The notes under the pieces were generated by a model. The model was not told where the DNA came from and made no database searches. It saw nothing but the letters and a program-made list of their open reading frames with translations. DNA of 48,471 bases from Enterovibrio nigricans DSM 22720. GTDB taxonomy: Bacteria; Pseudomonadota; Gammaproteobacteria; Enterobacterales; Vibrionaceae. The DNA lies in the NCBI RefSeq assembly GCF_900167155.1, contig NZ_FUXU01000031.1:1-48471 (forward strand), in the 5' to 3' direction. The translations under genes were made by a program, and so were the position numbers. Shown here in pieces: positions 16,681 to 25,401 of this stretch (within the stretch, counting starts at the first letter, position 1; each line of letters begins with the position of its first letter).

Positions 16681-17033
16681 TCCTTACTCATATATTGGAA
16701 TAATTAATTTGAAATAATATAAATTGAAAATGACATTAATTTGCAATCAAAGATAAGATTTACTTTTGCAAACAGAAAATATGGTAGGAGTCAAGTAAGG
16801 AGATAATGAATTCTCTAAATGCAAACAAAGTATCTTCTCATTGATGAGATTGTGATTCTAATATATCTGTTCTCTCATCAAACAGTTTTGTCACAAAGTG
16901 GTATTGTTGCCTAAATCAGATTGAATCATCCAAGCTCTCTGTGGCCTGATCATTGAATCAACTTCATCAGGTCGCATCATGGGTAAAGCGAAGGTGAGAA
17001 TCACCAACTGGCAATTGTCAATCGCCCCGAAAC
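16681..17033. other. AT-rich intergenic region containing an IS5-family remnant
   Basis: No intact gene. A small palindrome TCTCAT-TG-ATGAGA lies at 16836-16849. The IS5-type inverted repeat and transposase start at 16900-17014 fill the rest. Confidence 0.5.
16900..17014 (+). mobile_element. Truncated IS5-family element (left end only)
   Basis: GGTATTGTTGCCTAAATC at 16900 resembles the IS5/IS903-group terminal repeat. Exactly 79 bases later, at 16979, an ATG opens MGKAKVRITNWQ, the usual transposase start of this family. The IS copy at 48348 also has exactly 79 bases between repeat and start. After about 12 codons the similarity ends and the frame closes at 17062. The sequence differs from the window-edge element, so this is an older, different family member. 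Confidence 0.7.
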
Positions 17034-17394
17034 TCAATGTGGTTCACTGGCATTTTGTATAGACTCAAGCGCTGCTACAACAAAACACCCACAGGCCGCC
17101 GCAGTAATATAAAATAACACTTTAAGACCTTGGTTCTGATGGTGAGTCATCCCTATGCGAATATGCAGCGGCTTCAATTTTGGGCCACGTTCTGTCGGGC
17201 TTGAACTGAGAGCCAAAGATAGAAACGAGGTTTTTCTTTTTCTCCATTTCGTCTGAAATATCAATATTGCATACATGGGTGTCTGCAAGAGGGAAAAGAT
17301 TGGCGTGGAGAGTTTTTACCCGTGTTAACCAGAACTCAGTTGGCTTTATTTTAGAGATGTTGGTCTCAATTTTTTCTTGGGGTAGTAATGACAC
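17034..17394 (-). pseudogene. Possible decayed gene for a small protein with a C-terminal membrane helix
   Basis: Two overlapping minus-strand frames look like one broken gene. The first (17394 down to about 17150) encodes about 80 residues ending WPKIEAAAYSHR. The second continues with GMTHHQNQGLKVLFY, a hydrophobic helix through about AACGCFVVAALES, and stops at 17034. A one-base shift near 17150 would join them. The first frame begins with a GTG lacking a ribosome site, so its true N-terminus may also be lost. I do not recognise the family. Confidence 0.35.
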
Positions 17395-17515
17395 ACATTT
17401 ATATTGTCTGAATTCCCCCGAAATAAGTTAACACTTTGGAGGCTTACTCATGGAATAGTTAAACTCAAGGCGTATTCATCGAGCTTTTTGCGATTATTTA
17501 ATGAATAGGTGGTAG

Positions 17516-18001
17516 ATGAGAGCTTTTTTGACGATTTTGTTGGTCATTTTGGTGGCTGGATGTGGCAGAGATAGTAGTAGATTGCTCTATATTGAGGCAG
17601 TAGAGCAGCTGAACAGTCACACTAAATACTCATTTTCATTGAGAAAAAACCGTGCGTTTGTGACGAAATATAGTGGATATATATCGGAGGAGACCCTTCA
17701 ATGCATGCGGTCGGCAAAGGCATACTTTGGTAGGAGAACGAACTCGTCAGGTGGAACGTACTTCCTTTTTCCTAAATTCAAAATGGAAGGAAACACTTAC
17801 AATATTGTGGTTGTCTTCAATGTTGATAAGGAAACGGGATATACCTATCTAACTAAAGATATTGATGATGGCCATATCCGATACGAAACGGAAACGTTAT
17901 TTCTAAAGTGTAAGGTGAAAGTTGAAGACTTTTTTCTGATGAACTTTAGCTGGTATAGTGACTTGAGTTCACGTTGGGTGAAAAAGGAATACACAATATA
18001 A
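17516..18001 (+). CDS. Hypothetical lipoprotein, 161 residues
   Basis: The N-terminus MRAFLTILLVILVAGC is a lipoprotein signal with lipobox VAGC (Cys16), so the mature protein should be membrane-anchored. The rest is rich in beta-forming residues (TYFLFPKFKMEGNTYNIVVVF) and basic, with two further Cys residues. I do not recognise a family. A GGTGG site precedes the ATG. It is AT-rich, with no partner gene, and lies at the edge of the tRNA-adjacent accessory patch. Confidence 0.65.
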   Translation: MRAFLTILLVILVAGCGRDSSRLLYIEAVEQLNSHTKYSFSLRKNRAFVTKYSGYISEETLQCMRSAKAYFGRRTNSSGGTYFLFPKFKMEGNTYNIVVVFNVDKETGYTYLTKDIDDGHIRYETETLFLKCKVKVEDFFLMNFSWYSDLSSRWVKKEYTI

Positions 18002-18097
18002 GAAAGTCTATACTCGCAAAAAATTGTGTACCCATCCTTCCGTTAAACAAAACATATGCTGAATTATCAGCGGTCTTTTCTTGTGAATAATAAGTTA

Positions 18098-19267
18098 TCA
18101 TCTCAAGTCTTTCACAGGCTCCCATTTGCCCTCATTATCTCTCGATCTCACTGCGGCAAAGACAAATGCCATACCTTGCGCTCCGTCTTCTACGGTTGGG
18201 TTCGACAACGTCAGTGGGTGAGGTGTGTGCCCAGCAATGTCATCGACAATGTTTGAAGCAAAATCGTAGTAAAGGTTGGCAAAGGCTTCGCGATAGCCTT
18301 CAGGGTGGCCAATGGCGATATGAGAAACGCGTTGCCCAGCTTTAGTCAACCCCATACCGCCTTTTGTTAGCATGTAAGCGGGTTTGTCGATTGGACGGAC
18401 AATCAACTCATTCGGTTGCTCTTGGTGCCATTCCAGTCCGCCTTTCGTCCCATAAATGGTGAAACTTAGGCCATGAACAGCACCTGCCGCAGATTGTGTC
18501 ACCCAAAACAGCCCGCGTGCATTGTTTGGGTAGCGGAGCAAAATGCCGCAATAGTCATCAGCGTGCCTTCCTTCCACCAACGCGGTGACATCAGCACTTA
18601 AACTGCTTGCTTCCATGCCCGTGACATAACTGACGAGGTGATAACTGTGTGTGGCGATATCGCCAAGAATCAAGGATGGGCCAGCCAATTCGGGTTGCAT
18701 GTGCCAGTTGGAATTCGATTTCTCGGAGTCCGTTAATGCGGCGAGGTGGCCTTGAACATAATTACTCTGCACCATGGTGATATCACCAATCACACCAGAC
18801 GCTATCAGTTCCCGAGCCTCTCTCACCATGGCATAGCCCGTGTAGCCATACGCCACGCAATACCGTTTACCTGACTGTTTAACGCGCAGAACCAGATCTG
18901 TGGCTTCTTCTTCCGTCATGGTCAATGGCTTTTCACAGAAGACATTAAGCCCTGCTTCCAGTGCGCGGCAAGATAAATCGTAGTGGCTGTTATTTGGAGT
19001 CATGATGGCCAATGCATCAATGGGCTCTGCGGCATTGGCTTCCCCCGAAAACAGGTCTTTTGGCGTAGCATAAGGTCTTGGGATGCCCATGGCGTGACCC
19101 GCGGCAATTGAACGCTCGGGGTTGGAGGAGAACACACCGGCGACAACATCAAACTCTTCATGCATGGTGGATGCCGAACGATGAATAGCGCCTATAAAAG
19201 AGTCTGGGCCACCACCAATAACACCTAATCTCAGCCTTCTTCCTAGCGTTTTGTAAGCCTTACTCAT
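18098..19267 (-). CDS. Gfo/Idh/MocA-family oxidoreductase (inositol/sugar dehydrogenase-like)
   Basis: At 389 residues this NAD(P)-dependent dehydrogenase has an N-terminal Rossmann fold (LGVIGGGPDSFIGAIHR) and the signature lysine in FCEKPLTM. The C-terminal alpha/beta substrate domain includes LGDIATHSYHL with the active-site Asp/His. It is last in the six-gene iolD operon and overlaps the aldolase gene by 4 bases (ATGA). The closest relative in the window is the oxidoreductase at 22045, with the same length class and a shared VIGGG(R/P) start. It probably oxidises an inositol isomer or related polyol to a keto form. It is distinct from the canonical iolG at 33898. Confidence 0.82.
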   Translation of the reverse strand: MSKAYKTLGRRLRLGVIGGGPDSFIGAIHRSASTMHEEFDVVAGVFSSNPERSIAAGHAMGIPRPYATPKDLFSGEANAAEPIDALAIMTPNNSHYDLSCRALEAGLNVFCEKPLTMTEEEATDLVLRVKQSGKRYCVAYGYTGYAMVREARELIASGVIGDITMVQSNYVQGHLAALTDSEKSNSNWHMQPELAGPSLILGDIATHSYHLVSYVTGMEASSLSADVTALVEGRHADDYCGILLRYPNNARGLFWVTQSAAGAVHGLSFTIYGTKGGLEWHQEQPNELIVRPIDKPAYMLTKGGMGLTKAGQRVSHIAIGHPEGYREAFANLYYDFASNIVDDIAGHTPHPLTLSNPTVEDGAQGMAFVFAAVRSRDNEGKWEPVKDLR

Positions 19268-20118
19268 CTTCTCTCCCTAATAGGCCTTGGTGATGAAAGT
19301 AGTGACAACACTCGAATTGCTTCTTGCTGAAGAGCAGGAATGGCTTTGCCCGCAAAGTATTGCTTATCAAACTTATCCGGTTCGATTTCCATTGCTTCTC
19401 GTATAGCGTTACCAAAGGCCATGCGCAGTGTGGTCCCTACATTAAACTTAGCAATGCGCTGCGTTTTAAGCCGCAATAAATCAGCCTCAGTAATACCTGT
19501 TGTGCCATGAATGACCAACGGCAGGGTCGTCACTGCTTCTATCTCTTCAAGCAATGCAAAGTCGATGGGGCTGCCTGCTTCTGTCATCCGGTGCACATTA
19601 CCAACGGATACTGCCAACGCGTCGATACCGGATTCATTGGCATAGATTGTTGCTTCCGCTGATGCAGTGAATTCAGACTTTATATGGTCGCGCCCCTCTT
19701 GATAGGGTACTGAACCCAGTTCGCCTTCAACACTGACACCAACAGCGTGCGCAACGTTGACGACTTGGCGTGTTCGGCGAATGTTTTCTTCTAGTGGCAA
19801 CTGTGAGCCATCAAACATCACCGAAGTAAAGCCAGCATGGATAGCACGATAGACGATTGCCTCTTCATAGCAATGATCCAAGTGAACACAAACTTGCGTG
19901 TCACTGGATTCGGCTAACGGCAAAAGCAATCCGGCCATGGCTTCAACTCCAGCTAAGTCCACCATGTCTTTGTTAACGGCGAGTATCACTGGACGGTTTA
20001 AATGTTCAGCGGCGCTGATGATGGCCTTAGCTTCTTCGATGCCAAACACATTACAACAGGCCACAGCACTGGATGATTGTGCTTCAAGCGGGAGTATGTC
20101 ATTGAGCGTTACCAGCAA
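19264..20118 (-). CDS. iolJ: Class II fructose-bisphosphate-aldolase family protein (IolJ-like)
   Basis: This 284-residue zinc aldolase has ligand motifs HLDHC, a glutamate in GELGS, SVGNVH and VIHGTTGI, plus the FNVGT phosphate-binding loop. In an inositol operon the likely reaction is cleavage of 6-phospho-5-dehydro-2-deoxygluconate to DHAP and malonate semialdehyde (IolJ). The window also encodes an IolC-DUF2090 fusion that may do the same step, so this copy might serve the PfkB kinase two genes upstream. The start is 10 bases from iolB, with a GAGGAGG-type site. Confidence 0.78.
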   Translation of the reverse strand: MLVTLNDILPLEAQSSSAVACCNVFGIEEAKAIISAAEHLNRPVILAVNKDMVDLAGVEAMAGLLLPLAESSDTQVCVHLDHCYEEAIVYRAIHAGFTSVMFDGSQLPLEENIRRTRQVVNVAHAVGVSVEGELGSVPYQEGRDHIKSEFTASAEATIYANESGIDALAVSVGNVHRMTEAGSPIDFALLEEIEAVTTLPLVIHGTTGITEADLLRLKTQRIAKFNVGTTLRMAFGNAIREAMEIEPDKFDKQYFAGKAIPALQQEAIRVLSLLSSPRPIRERR

Positions 20119-20128
20119 AATTTCCTCC

Positions 20129-20989
20129 TCATTTAAACTTGGCGACCATGTCTTTGATGCCGGGAATGGTATTCACCTGATACTCGTGGTGAGGATCGAA
20201 GTACTGTACTAACGATTTACTTTTCTCGCCGACGATGATGGTGAAGTAGTACATCTCATAACCGGGCGCTGCCACGGACGGGTGATAGCCTTTATCGATG
20301 GCGATGACACTGCCAGTTCTCACATGGTAAACCGGACCAAAGTCATCTTCGTGCTCATAAAGGAACTGCGCGCCGAACCCAAAATCTGGATTGAATCTGA
20401 ATTGGTAGACTTCTTCATAGCGGGTTTCATTCGGTGGCCGTTCTTCATCATGCTTGTGGGGCGGAAACCCAGACCAACCGCCAGCGCCGACGGTGAATAA
20501 TTCACTGACAAGTAAACGCCCGCGTTTATCGGCGTTTTTCTGACCCAGTATGTGCTTAATCTTACGGTGGGTTTTTGTGTCATCACTGCCGTACTGGACT
20601 TTGTCGGTGTCTTCAGGACGAATAACATAAGATTCAAGCGCTGCATCGCCTGATTCAGGTTCGTATCGCCCACCTGCGATTAATACGTCTGCGTTTGCTG
20701 ACACGCAAGTGATAGTGGCCGACGTGCCCACGGGGACATAAACGGCTGAGGGGTCGCCATCCCAAACACTGGCACGCTCACCAACATTTTTGAATGTTTC
20801 CCCATTGACCGAAATGTCACAGGTACCGCCCGCCAAAACAACCGCAGATTCATAGTCATCAAGCAGGTAGCTGTATTGCTCACCTTCGGTCAGTTTTACC
20901 GGGTTAAAATAACAAAGCGGCGTAGTGTCATCGTTGATGTCGATAACGGGCTCGTTTTTGTTATCGAATGAGGGAATGTGTTTACCCAT
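20129..20989 (-). CDS. iolB: 5-deoxyglucuronate isomerase IolB (copy 1)
   Basis: The 286 residues match the double-cupin IolB family, which converts 5-deoxyglucuronate to 5-dehydro-2-deoxygluconate. Visible metal-site motifs are the WSGFPPHKHDEE segment with its paired histidines, the YEEVYQFRF strand with its glutamate, and the C-terminal GYHPSVAAPGYEMYYF. It sits between the PfkB kinase (10-base gap) and the aldolase (10-base gap). A second IolB at 33018 shares all these motifs (SYPSHKHDRN, LEETYYHRL, GYHPVATIAGYDSYYL). Confidence 0.92.
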   Translation of the reverse strand: MGKHIPSFDNKNEPVIDINDDTTPLCYFNPVKLTEGEQYSYLLDDYESAVVLAGGTCDISVNGETFKNVGERASVWDGDPSAVYVPVGTSATITCVSANADVLIAGGRYEPESGDAALESYVIRPEDTDKVQYGSDDTKTHRKIKHILGQKNADKRGRLLVSELFTVGAGGWSGFPPHKHDEERPPNETRYEEVYQFRFNPDFGFGAQFLYEHEDDFGPVYHVRTGSVIAIDKGYHPSVAAPGYEMYYFTIIVGEKSKSLVQYFDPHHEYQVNTIPGIKDMVAKFK

Positions 20990-20999
20990 TTTTCACTCC

Positions 21000-22052
21000 T
21001 TATTCATTCCTTGAAATAGGCGGGTTGCGTCCTGCAACTTGGTAGCCTCTTTGCTGCATAAATGTTTGTAGAGGCCCAAGTTCAGACATCGCATCTGAAC
21101 ATGTGTCGCCCATCACATTGATGGCGGCGTTTGCTGCCCCCATAGCAACAGCGTCTTCTAAACATTGATGGTTGAGAAGGCCGAATAACAGAGCGGCAGC
21201 AAAGGCATCTCCTGCGCCATACGGTTTACGTGCGTCGACCTTAAAGATCGCCTGAGAGAGGCTGACAAGGTTATTGTTCATATCCAAGCCAAAGACATCA
21301 CAGCCTTCAGAGCCTGCTTTTACAACCACGAGTTCTGTGTTTCTGCTTAACAGTTCTGACGCTGCATTGATGTGGTTTTCTTTCACATCAAACGGCACGC
21401 CCATTACCTCAAACTCTTCTCGATTGCCGATGACGACATCACTAAAAGAGGCCGCGAGTTTATAGAAATGCGGCGGATCATCAGAAGATGCCCACGAGTA
21501 TGGACGGTAGTCGAGATCAAGCACCACGAGCGTACCGGCGAGCTGCGCTGTTTGCATTGCATGCAAGGTGGCTTCTCGTGACGGGCTTTTTGACAATGCT
21601 GTTCCCGTGACAAAAAGACACCGTGCCGAAGCCAGATAGTCCCCGTTGATGTGGCCTGTATTTAGTGCCAGATCTGCAGCATTGTTTCGGTAAATCACGA
21701 CATCAGGCTCGGGGCGTAGCTCAGCGATCGCCAAACTGGTCCGATACTCTCCACTTAGCGTGAACACACCATCGAGGTTGATGCCTTTGTCTGTCATGTA
21801 GTGCCGTACATAGTTGCCATGCGCATCGTCAGACAAACAAGAGATAAAGCCTACCCGAGCACCGAGTGTGGCAAGTCCAACAGCAACGTTGCCGGACGAA
21901 CCTCCTACGCACTTTTTAAAGCCTGACTCGTGGATGAAATCAGCACCGCCAGTGTTGCCATAAAAGTCGACACCTGCGCGACCCAGACAAATTACATCGA
22001 GAGGTCGATTGGCATTGGAATGCCAATCTGACAGGTGAATGGAATCAGTCAT
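21000..22052 (-). CDS. iolC: PfkB-family kinase, 5-dehydro-2-deoxygluconokinase-like, without DUF2090
   Basis: The 350-residue ribokinase-family enzyme has the N-terminal VICLGRAGVDFYG strand, GGSSGNVAVGLATLGARVGF, and the catalytic GAGDAF loop near the C-terminus (KPYGAGDAFAAALLFG). It is the standalone kinase form; the paralogue at 35168 carries an additional C-terminal domain. The first 20 residues place a tryptophan/histidine stretch before the usual start. It overlaps the oxidoreductase gene upstream by 8 bases. Expected reaction: ATP-dependent phosphorylation of 5-dehydro-2-deoxygluconate, though another keto-acid substrate is possible because of the duplication. Confidence 0.8.
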   Translation of the reverse strand: MTDSIHLSDWHSNANRPLDVICLGRAGVDFYGNTGGADFIHESGFKKCVGGSSGNVAVGLATLGARVGFISCLSDDAHGNYVRHYMTDKGINLDGVFTLSGEYRTSLAIAELRPEPDVVIYRNNAADLALNTGHINGDYLASARCLFVTGTALSKSPSREATLHAMQTAQLAGTLVVLDLDYRPYSWASSDDPPHFYKLAASFSDVVIGNREEFEVMGVPFDVKENHINAASELLSRNTELVVVKAGSEGCDVFGLDMNNNLVSLSQAIFKVDARKPYGAGDAFAAALLFGLLNHQCLEDAVAMGAANAAINVMGDTCSDAMSELGPLQTFMQQRGYQVAGRNPPISRNE

Positions 22053-23220
22053 AATCCACCCAAACCGCGCCGTTATCCGCGGATTTCACACAGGCGTTTA
22101 CCAATTTCACACCTTCGATACCGCCATTGATGTCGGGGTACCAATGCGTTTCCAAAAAGTCGCTGTCGCCACGCTCGAAAGCGTCGATTGCCAGCGAGTA
22201 GCGGTGATAGATGTTCGCCCATGATTCGAAAAAGCCTTCGGCATGTCCGCCACCTTGGCGGTTTGCAGAGACACCCAGATCATCATTGTGCAGATAGCCC
22301 ATGCCGCGTTCCAAAATACGGACAGGCTCCCCTTGAATTTCGTACCTGAGTTGATTCGGGTATTCATCCCACCACTCTAGGCTGGCTTTTTTGCCCACAA
22401 TGCGAATTTTTTGTTGGTGCATCGAACCACAATTGACAGCACTGGCCCACAAGGTCCCGACGGCGCCACCTTCAAATTGAAAAACGATGTGTGCATTGTC
22501 TTCAAGGGGTGAGCGGGAGGCGATGAAGCTTTGTCGAGAACACATTAAGGATTTCACTTTTAACCCTGTGATCAACCCAGCCATATAGAAGGGATGTGTT
22601 CCGCAATCACCAATGATAAAACTAGGGCCCGAGACTTCAGGGTTCATTCGCCATTTCGCCCCCGGGCTGTCCTTCTCCACTTCGGTATTGTGAAATCCGT
22701 GGGCAAAGGACATTTGAACAACCCTGACTGCGCCGATGTCGCCACGTCTAACCATCTCTTTTGCCTGTTGCACCATCGGAAATCCGGTATAGCCGTACAT
22801 GACCGCCAGCATTTTGTTTTGCTTTTCTGCCAGCGCCTTAAGCTTTAAAGCGTCTTCGACATGAATGGTAACGGGCTTCTCACATACCACGTGTAAGCCC
22901 GCTTCCAGCGCAGCTTTAGCGATTTCGTAGTGGGTGGCGTTTGGTGTCGCGATAGACACAGCCTGAATACCGTCTTCGCGCTTGGCCTCTTCTGCAAAAA
23001 GTGTCTTGTAGTCCGGATAACAGCGTTCAGCGTCTAGCCCCAACTTTGTCCCGAAATCACGTCCGCGCTCTGGATCAATATCCAGTGCACCGGCGACAAA
23101 GATAAAAAGGCGGTCACGCTGTGCTGCGGCACGGTGTGAGTAACCGATTTCACTGCCTCTTCCGCCGCCGACCATTCCCCAACGGATGGGGGCGTTCAGT
23201 TGCGTTTCTTCATTAAACAT
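22045..23220 (-). CDS. Gfo/Idh/MocA-family oxidoreductase (inositol/sugar dehydrogenase-like)
   Basis: This 391-residue dehydrogenase has Rossmann motif MVGGGRGSEIGYSHR, the catalytic lysine in CEKPVTI and IIGDCGTHPFY carrying the Asp/His pair. It is paralogous to the product of 18098-19267: both have VxGGG, CEKP and an MNPE/MQPE-xxGPSxIxGD block. It is the second gene of the iolD operon, 24 bases from iolD and overlapping the kinase by 8. A role in interconverting inositol isomers or oxidising a side substrate is likely; the specificity is not visible. Confidence 0.82.
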   Translation of the reverse strand: MFNEETQLNAPIRWGMVGGGRGSEIGYSHRAAAQRDRLFIFVAGALDIDPERGRDFGTKLGLDAERCYPDYKTLFAEEAKREDGIQAVSIATPNATHYEIAKAALEAGLHVVCEKPVTIHVEDALKLKALAEKQNKMLAVMYGYTGFPMVQQAKEMVRRGDIGAVRVVQMSFAHGFHNTEVEKDSPGAKWRMNPEVSGPSFIIGDCGTHPFYMAGLITGLKVKSLMCSRQSFIASRSPLEDNAHIVFQFEGGAVGTLWASAVNCGSMHQQKIRIVGKKASLEWWDEYPNQLRYEIQGEPVRILERGMGYLHNDDLGVSANRQGGGHAEGFFESWANIYHRYSLAIDAFERGDSDFLETHWYPDINGGIEGVKLVNACVKSADNGAVWVDYD

Positions 23221-23244
23221 TTCACGCTCTCCTTTTCGCTAATG

Positions 23245-25098
23245 TTAAACGACACGACGTTGGTGTTGACGTCCCTGTTCCCACTTATCACGTGCCTCTA
23301 TAATGTTTGGGTCATCGGTTTCTTGAGGAAGCCCGACTTCCCACCAGGCATCGCATGATGACCACACGGTGTCATCGATATCGACCACGAGTACGGCGGT
23401 ACGATCTGCTGCTTTCGCGCGTGCAAATGCGGCTTCAAAATCTTGCAGTTGCGTGACTTTCTCCGCGTGTGCGCCAAGGCTTTTGGCATGGTTGACAAAA
23501 TCAACCCTTGGTAACGCGTAATCTCGTACAGATGTGCAATCTTCGAGTTGATTGTTGAATGCGACGTTACCTGTGTTGGTTTGAAGTTTACGGATCACAG
23601 CGAACCCGCCGTTGTCACACACCACCACGATCATTTTGTGTCCGGTAAGGACTGAGCTGTAGATGTCGGAGTTCATCATCAGGTAGGAGCCGTCTCCGAC
23701 CATGACGATCGACTCGTTATCAGGGCGTGCAATTTTATTACCCCAACCCGCGGCAACTTCATAACCCATACACGAGAACCCAAACTCTATGCCTAATGCA
23801 TAGGGGTAGGTGGTTTGCCAATTCATGTTAAGTTCTGCCGGTAAACCGCCAGCAGCGGTGATCACGCGATCGCCCTCATTTACCAGTTGGCTAACTTTAC
23901 CGATGACCTGCGCGTATGAGGGTAACGCTGTGTCTGTTGCCGTCATTCGGGTATTGACGATGTTTGTCCACGCCGCTTTCTCTTCCTGCCCTTTTCCGAC
24001 CCAAGCGTGATCGACGCGATGGTCGTTGAGCTTTTCATCTAACTGCTCAATGGCCGCTTTCGCATCTGCAATGATGGATTGCGCTCTGTGCTTATTGGCG
24101 TCAAATCGGCCCGCATTAATGCTGATAAGTTTCATGTTTTCGTCTCGGAACACTGTCCAAGAACCTGTGGTGAAATCTTGTAAACGCGTCCCTATGGCCA
24201 ACACCAAATCGGCGTCATGACACATATGATTTGCACTGTTTGAACCTGTTGCGCCAATAGGGCCGCAATTTAGTGGGTGCGCATCGGGCAGTAGAGTGCG
24301 CCCAGCTATGGTTTCAACAACGGGAATTTGGTGCTTTTCAACAAAGTTGACCAACGCGTCTCTTGCACCTGAATAAAATACGCCGCCGCCAGCAATGATA
24401 AGTGGGCGTTTCGCCGCTTTTATGGCTTTCGCTGCAAGTACCAGATCAATATCTTCGGGTTGAGGGCGACGAATACGATGCACGGTGGGGGTAAAGAAAC
24501 TTTCAGGGAAGTCCCACGCTTCGCCTTGCACATCCTGTGGTAATGCGATGAGAGCTGGCCCACAGTCTGCGGGGTCAAGCATGGTCGCGATGGCTTGTGG
24601 CAGCGCCACGGTCAACTGCGAAGGTGCGTTGATGCGGTCCCAAAAACGTGTCACCGACTTAAACGCATCGTTTACTGTCAGTGATGGATCAGAAAAGTGC
24701 TCTGTTTGCTGAAGGACAGGATCCGGCAGTCGTGACTGAAAAGTGTCGCCACACAACAGCAACAGTGGGAGGCGGTTGGTGTGGGCAACACCCGCAGCGG
24801 TCACCATGTTCGTTGCGCCAGGGCCGACAGATGACGTTGCAATGCCAATTCGTCTGCGTTGATTTGCACGGGCGTAAGCAATGGCAGCGTGAGCCATCGA
24901 TTGTTCATTTTGACCGCGCCATGTCGGAAACACTGATTGGTTCTCGTACAACTGTTGTCCCAGACACGTCACGTTCCCATGACCAAATATCGCAAATGCG
25001 CACCCAAACAGGGAAGTGACCTCTCCGTCTATTTCAATTTGTTGAGCGGCTAGGTATCGCACCAAAGCCTGTGCTGTTGTGAGTCTTACTGTTCCCAT
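23245..25098 (-). CDS. iolD: 3D-(3,5/4)-trihydroxycyclohexane-1,2-dione acylhydrolase IolD
   Basis: A 617-residue thiamine diphosphate enzyme that opens the ring of the trione formed by IolE, giving 5-deoxyglucuronate. The family's N-terminal glutamate motif is RGQNEQSMAHAAIAYA, followed by TSSVGPGATNM. The C-terminal cofactor motif is GDGSYLMMNSDIYSSV with CDNGGFAV. The length matches IolD and exceeds ordinary acetolactate synthases. It is first in a six-gene minus-strand operon and is transcribed from the divergent iolD/iolE promoter region, where a LacI-type palindrome lies 52 bases upstream of the ATG. Confidence 0.95.
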   Translation of the reverse strand: MGTVRLTTAQALVRYLAAQQIEIDGEVTSLFGCAFAIFGHGNVTCLGQQLYENQSVFPTWRGQNEQSMAHAAIAYARANQRRRIGIATSSVGPGATNMVTAAGVAHTNRLPLLLLCGDTFQSRLPDPVLQQTEHFSDPSLTVNDAFKSVTRFWDRINAPSQLTVALPQAIATMLDPADCGPALIALPQDVQGEAWDFPESFFTPTVHRIRRPQPEDIDLVLAAKAIKAAKRPLIIAGGGVFYSGARDALVNFVEKHQIPVVETIAGRTLLPDAHPLNCGPIGATGSNSANHMCHDADLVLAIGTRLQDFTTGSWTVFRDENMKLISINAGRFDANKHRAQSIIADAKAAIEQLDEKLNDHRVDHAWVGKGQEEKAAWTNIVNTRMTATDTALPSYAQVIGKVSQLVNEGDRVITAAGGLPAELNMNWQTTYPYALGIEFGFSCMGYEVAAGWGNKIARPDNESIVMVGDGSYLMMNSDIYSSVLTGHKMIVVVCDNGGFAVIRKLQTNTGNVAFNNQLEDCTSVRDYALPRVDFVNHAKSLGAHAEKVTQLQDFEAAFARAKAADRTAVLVVDIDDTVWSSCDAWWEVGLPQETDDPNIIEARDKWEQGRQHQRRVV

Positions 25099-25401
25099 CC
25101 TGGAATCTCCCGCTAGTTTTCCTTATTTGCGTTAATAGTAGTCATGTAATGAAAATGTTTTCAAACTGTGAATATTGAAAAACCTGATTTGCACCTCATT
25201 TTTCATTTTACTTTGCTGTTCATCCACAAATTGCGCAGTTTTGAGACACTTGGTTGTTTGACAAAGTGAAATCATTACCATAATTGTTTATAGCGTGTTA
25301 ACGAATATTTAAATTCCATGTTTTGTTGTGTGAATGAAGGTTTGTTCCATTCGCCGAAAGGGAACAGGCAATGAAGGATGAAAGGCAATTAGGAGGCCTC
25401 T
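25099..25401. promoter_or_regulatory. Divergent iolD/iolE promoter region
   Basis: These 303 bases separate the minus-strand iolD operon from iolE. On the minus strand TTGAAA and TACTAT, 18 bases apart, could be the iolD promoter; the LacI-type operator at 25150-25163 overlaps its -35 end. A second dyad GTTCC...GGAAC (25344-25348 and 25361-25365) lies just before iolE. Confidence 0.5.
25150..25163. promoter_or_regulatory. LacI-family-type operator at iolD
   Basis: TGAAAATGTTTTCA has perfect 6-base arms (TGAAAA/TTTTCA) around a central TG, one base from the classical LacI/PurR-family TGAAAACGTTTTCA. The only LacI-family regulator in the window is at 29635, on the same side of the cluster, and is the natural candidate to bind here. 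Confidence 0.6.

Noticed and set aside
17400-17515. Possible IS3-type end (cccccgaaataagtt... then a short frame)
   Set aside because: The resemblance is only to a few bases and the short frame after it has a stop; not enough to call an element.
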